Assembly: GCA_000433515.1 (NCBI GenBank)
Contig: FR891201.1
Coordinates: 1-14,544, forward strand
Source: Candidatus Colimorpha enterica
GTDB taxonomy: Bacteria > Bacillota > Clostridia > Oscillospirales > CAG-272
Reading direction: 5' to 3'
Length of the DNA: 14,544 nucleotides
In this document: positions 12,963 through 14,544 of the stretch, one piece after another
Layout of the letters: each line of letters begins with the position of its first letter
Numbering within the stretch: position 1 is the stretch's first letter
The notes under the pieces: generated by a model
Database searches by the model: none
Told to the model about the DNA's origin: nothing
The model's input: the letters and a program-made list of their open reading frames with translations, nothing else
Translations under genes and position numbers: made by a program

Positions 12963-13895
12963 TCATTCCGCCGCGGCGCCGATTATTCCGGCATCGTTTC
13001 CGAGGGCGGCGGGGAGTATCTTCGTCGCAAGCGGTGCGCAGAGCATGGGGATCACCGCATCGGTGAGCGGCGAGATGAGCGTGTCACCCTCATGCGAGAT
13101 GCCGCCGCCGATGCAGACGACCTCCGGCTGAAGGAGATTTATGACGTTCGACACACCGACGGCAAGGTCGGAGACAAATGCCGCCACAATACCCGATGCG
13201 ATCGGGTCGCCGAGGCGCATGGCATCGAATGCCGTTCTGCCGCTGACAAGCGATGTGCTTCTCGATACCTGCCATATGAGGCTGTCGGGATTGTTCTGCA
13301 TCGCGCGGACGGTGGATTTTATCAGCGCCGTTGCGGAGCAGTAGGCCTCAAGACAGCCGGTCTTTCCGCAGACGCATTTTCTTCCTCCGGCACGGATGAC
13401 TGTGTGACCCAGCTCTCCCGCACCGCCGCCGGAGCCCTCTATGATCTTTCCGTTTATGATTATGCCGCCGCCGACTCCGGTGCCGAGGGTTATCGCCACA
13501 AGCGAGGAGTGACCCTTTCCGCACCCGGTAGCGAATTCGCCGTAAGCCGCGGCATTTCCGTCGTTCCTGAGAGAAACCGGCTTCCCGGTCAGCTTTTCAA
13601 GCATGGCGGCAAGCGGAACACCGGAAAAGCGCAGATTGTCGGCATTTATAACGACCCCGTCCCGGATTATCCCCGGAGAGCCGACCCCGACAGCGGCTAT
13701 CGCTTCCTCATACGGTATTCCCGCCTCCGCGCAGACACTGCGGCAGAGGGAGTCAATATCGCGGCATATTTTTTCCGCGCCGCCGGCAACATCGGTCTTT
13801 ACCGAGGCTTTTTTCACGATCGAAAATTCTTCGTCAACGATCCCGGCGGCAATATTCGTTCCTCCGAGGTCAACTCCGATCCTGTATTTTCTCAT
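12963..13895 (-). CDS. ROK-family sugar kinase, likely for GlcNAc or glucose
   Basis: This 310-residue ATP-dependent sugar kinase has the phosphate loop IGVDLGGTNIAAG near the N-terminus, LRNDGNAAAYGE with catalytic Asp112, ITLGTGVGGGIIING, and the ROK zinc motif GELGHTVIRAGGRKCVCG with TGCLEAYCSA (His164, Cys174, Cys176, Cys181; sugar-contacting Glu161). No N-terminal helix-turn-helix is present, so it is an enzyme, not a ROK repressor. I start it at ATG 13893-13895, preceded by GAGGA with 7-nt spacing; 13 more codons upstream are open but lack a ribosome site. It is the first gene of the unit with nagB and nagA, so N-acetylglucosamine kinase fits best. Glucokinase or N-acetylmannosamine kinase cannot be excluded. 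Confidence 0.92.
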   Translation of the reverse strand: MRKYRIGVDLGGTNIAAGIVDEEFSIVKKASVKTDVAGGAEKICRDIDSLCRSVCAEAGIPYEEAIAAVGVGSPGIIRDGVVINADNLRFSGVPLAAMLEKLTGKPVSLRNDGNAAAYGEFATGCGKGHSSLVAITLGTGVGGGIIINGKIIEGSGGGAGELGHTVIRAGGRKCVCGKTGCLEAYCSATALIKSTVRAMQNNPDSLIWQVSRSTSLVSGRTAFDAMRLGDPIASGIVAAFVSDLAVGVSNVINLLQPEVVCIGGGISHEGDTLISPLTDAVIPMLCAPLATKILPAALGNDAGIIGAAAE

Positions 13896-13957
13896 AGGCG
13901 TTTCCTCTGCGCCGGAAGCTGTTCTGCCCGGCACTTTTCAGATTATTTCTTACGTTT

Positions 13958-13986
13958 ATGATATCATCTCCCCTTGATTTTTTCAA
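13958..13986 (-). promoter_or_regulatory. Promoter of the ROK-nagB-nagA operon
   Basis: On the minus strand, -35 TTGAAA (13981-13986) and -10 TATCAT (13958-13963) are 17 nt apart, about 60 nt before the kinase ATG. Its -35 lies directly beside the -35 of the divergent promoter, so the two cannot easily be occupied together. Confidence 0.7.
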
Positions 13987-14002
13987 TGCAAAATAGTATA
14001 AT
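13974..14002 (+). promoter_or_regulatory. Promoter of the PocR-domain regulator gene
   Basis: TTGATT (13974-13979), a 17-nt spacer and TATAAT (13997-14002) precede the regulator start by about 50 nt. The ribosome site AGGAGG is at 14041-14046. It overlaps the divergent kinase promoter across 13974-13986. Confidence 0.75.
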
Positions 14003-14052
14003 GATATGGATAATCGGGTTTTTTATACGATTTTACATTCAGGAGGTCTGAA

Positions 14053-14544
14053 ATGGCTGATATAAAAGACATAAGGACGATTCTCCGTGACCTGCACCTT
14101 GTCTCGGGATTCAGGGTGTCGCTCCACGGAACCGACTTTTCGGAGATCTCGGCTTATCCGGAGGAAATAAGCCCCTTCTGCAGGCTTGTGCAGGAGAACC
14201 CGAAGGCAAAAATGCAGTGTGTTTACACCGACGCCGACGCTTTTGAAAGAGCGCGCCATTCCGGGAAGATATACATTTACCGGTGCCGCTTCGGGCTGTG
14301 CGAAGCCGCCTGCCCGCTGTACAAAAACGGCGTGCTTTCCGGGTATCTCATGATGGGACAGGTCAAGGACGGGCTTCCCGGCACCGATGCCGCTGTTATA
14401 TCGGAGGCTCTGCCTTACGTTTCCGACCGGCCTGAGCTTGAAAAAGCCGTATCGTCGCTTTCCTCCGTTCCCCGCGAAAAAATGCTTGCGCTTGCAGACA
14501 TAATATCCCTCTGTGCCGACCGGCTGACCGACGGCTTTGCGCCT
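14053..14544 (+). CDS. PocR-domain transcriptional regulator, N-terminal part (3' end outside window)
   Basis: 164 residues are present before the window edge, with no stop. The start ATG is 6 nt after AGGAGG. LHLVSGFRVSLHGTDFSEIS then YPEEISPFCRLVQENPKAK, FERARHSGKIYIYRCRFGLC and LSGYLMMGQV form a PocR sensory domain (about residues 7-105), with the characteristic cysteines at 43, 56, 78, 83 and 87. PocR domains bind small ligands and are usually joined to an AraC-type DNA-binding domain or to a histidine kinase. The missing C-terminus would decide which; AraC type is most likely for this N-terminal layout. It is transcribed away from the ROK-nagB-nagA unit with overlapping promoters, so it probably controls that operon in response to an amino-sugar signal. 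Confidence 0.85.
   Translation, partial: MADIKDIRTILRDLHLVSGFRVSLHGTDFSEISAYPEEISPFCRLVQENPKAKMQCVYTDADAFERARHSGKIYIYRCRFGLCEAACPLYKNGVLSGYLMMGQVKDGLPGTDAAVISEALPYVSDRPELEKAVSSLSSVPREKMLALADIISLCADRLTDGFAP

Overview
The window looks like a stretch of chromosome from a Clostridia-class Firmicute, probably a gut Oscillospirales/Ruminococcaceae-type organism. This rests on moderate-to-high GC, AGGAGG-type ribosome binding sites, sigma-A-like promoters (TTGACA/TATAAT), and several lineage-typical families: a DUF4317 protein, a CD1247-type acidic protein after efp, a PocR-domain regulator, family-4 uracil-DNA glycosylase, and a SigG-type sigma-factor remnant. No phage, insertion sequence, CRISPR array, tRNA or rRNA is visible. 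Most genes are ordinary.

Layout. (1) 1-1101 (+): the tail of a DUF4317 protein overlaps an SGNH/GDSL hydrolase by 4 nt, followed by a terminator. (2) 1211-2637 (+): a perfect-consensus promoter drives a cytoplasmic GH27 alpha-galactosidase abutting a 64-residue zinc-ribbon-like protein. (3) 2636-2683: a perfect 48-bp palindrome serves as a bidirectional terminator and contains most of both converging stop codons. (4) 8985-2677 (-): a tightly packed run of eight genes, in transcription order a parvulin isomerase, a YnbB-like PLP enzyme, a MecA-C-terminal-like small protein, family-4 UDG, an AEC permease, an M24 aminopeptidase, truB and an XRE-type regulator. (5) 9191-9694 (+): the 3' two-thirds of a sigG-like gene whose 5' part is missing. 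(6) 9758-10791 (+): efp and an acidic Cys-containing protein. (7) 13895-10926 (-): a ROK sugar kinase, nagB and nagA. (8) 14053 to the end (+): a divergently transcribed PocR-domain regulator, cut by the window edge.

How the genes fit together. ROK kinase, NagA and NagB form a complete predicted route from N-acetylglucosamine to fructose-6-phosphate, and the divergent PocR regulator, whose promoter overlaps the kinase promoter, is the obvious candidate controller. The alpha-galactosidase is a separate glycan-use transcription unit. The long minus-strand run mixes housekeeping functions (tRNA modification, DNA repair, peptide turnover, folding) with transport.

Best second looks: the headless sigG; a structured repeat of about 110 bp present twice, sharing an exact 32-bp core and a hairpin whose arms differ in sequence yet still pair; the back-to-back overlapping promoters of the amino-sugar locus; and the stand-alone MecA-like C-terminal domain. 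I did not find convincing evidence of a wholly new multi-gene system. Several starts were moved inward from the longest open frame because a good ribosome binding site lies before an internal ATG.
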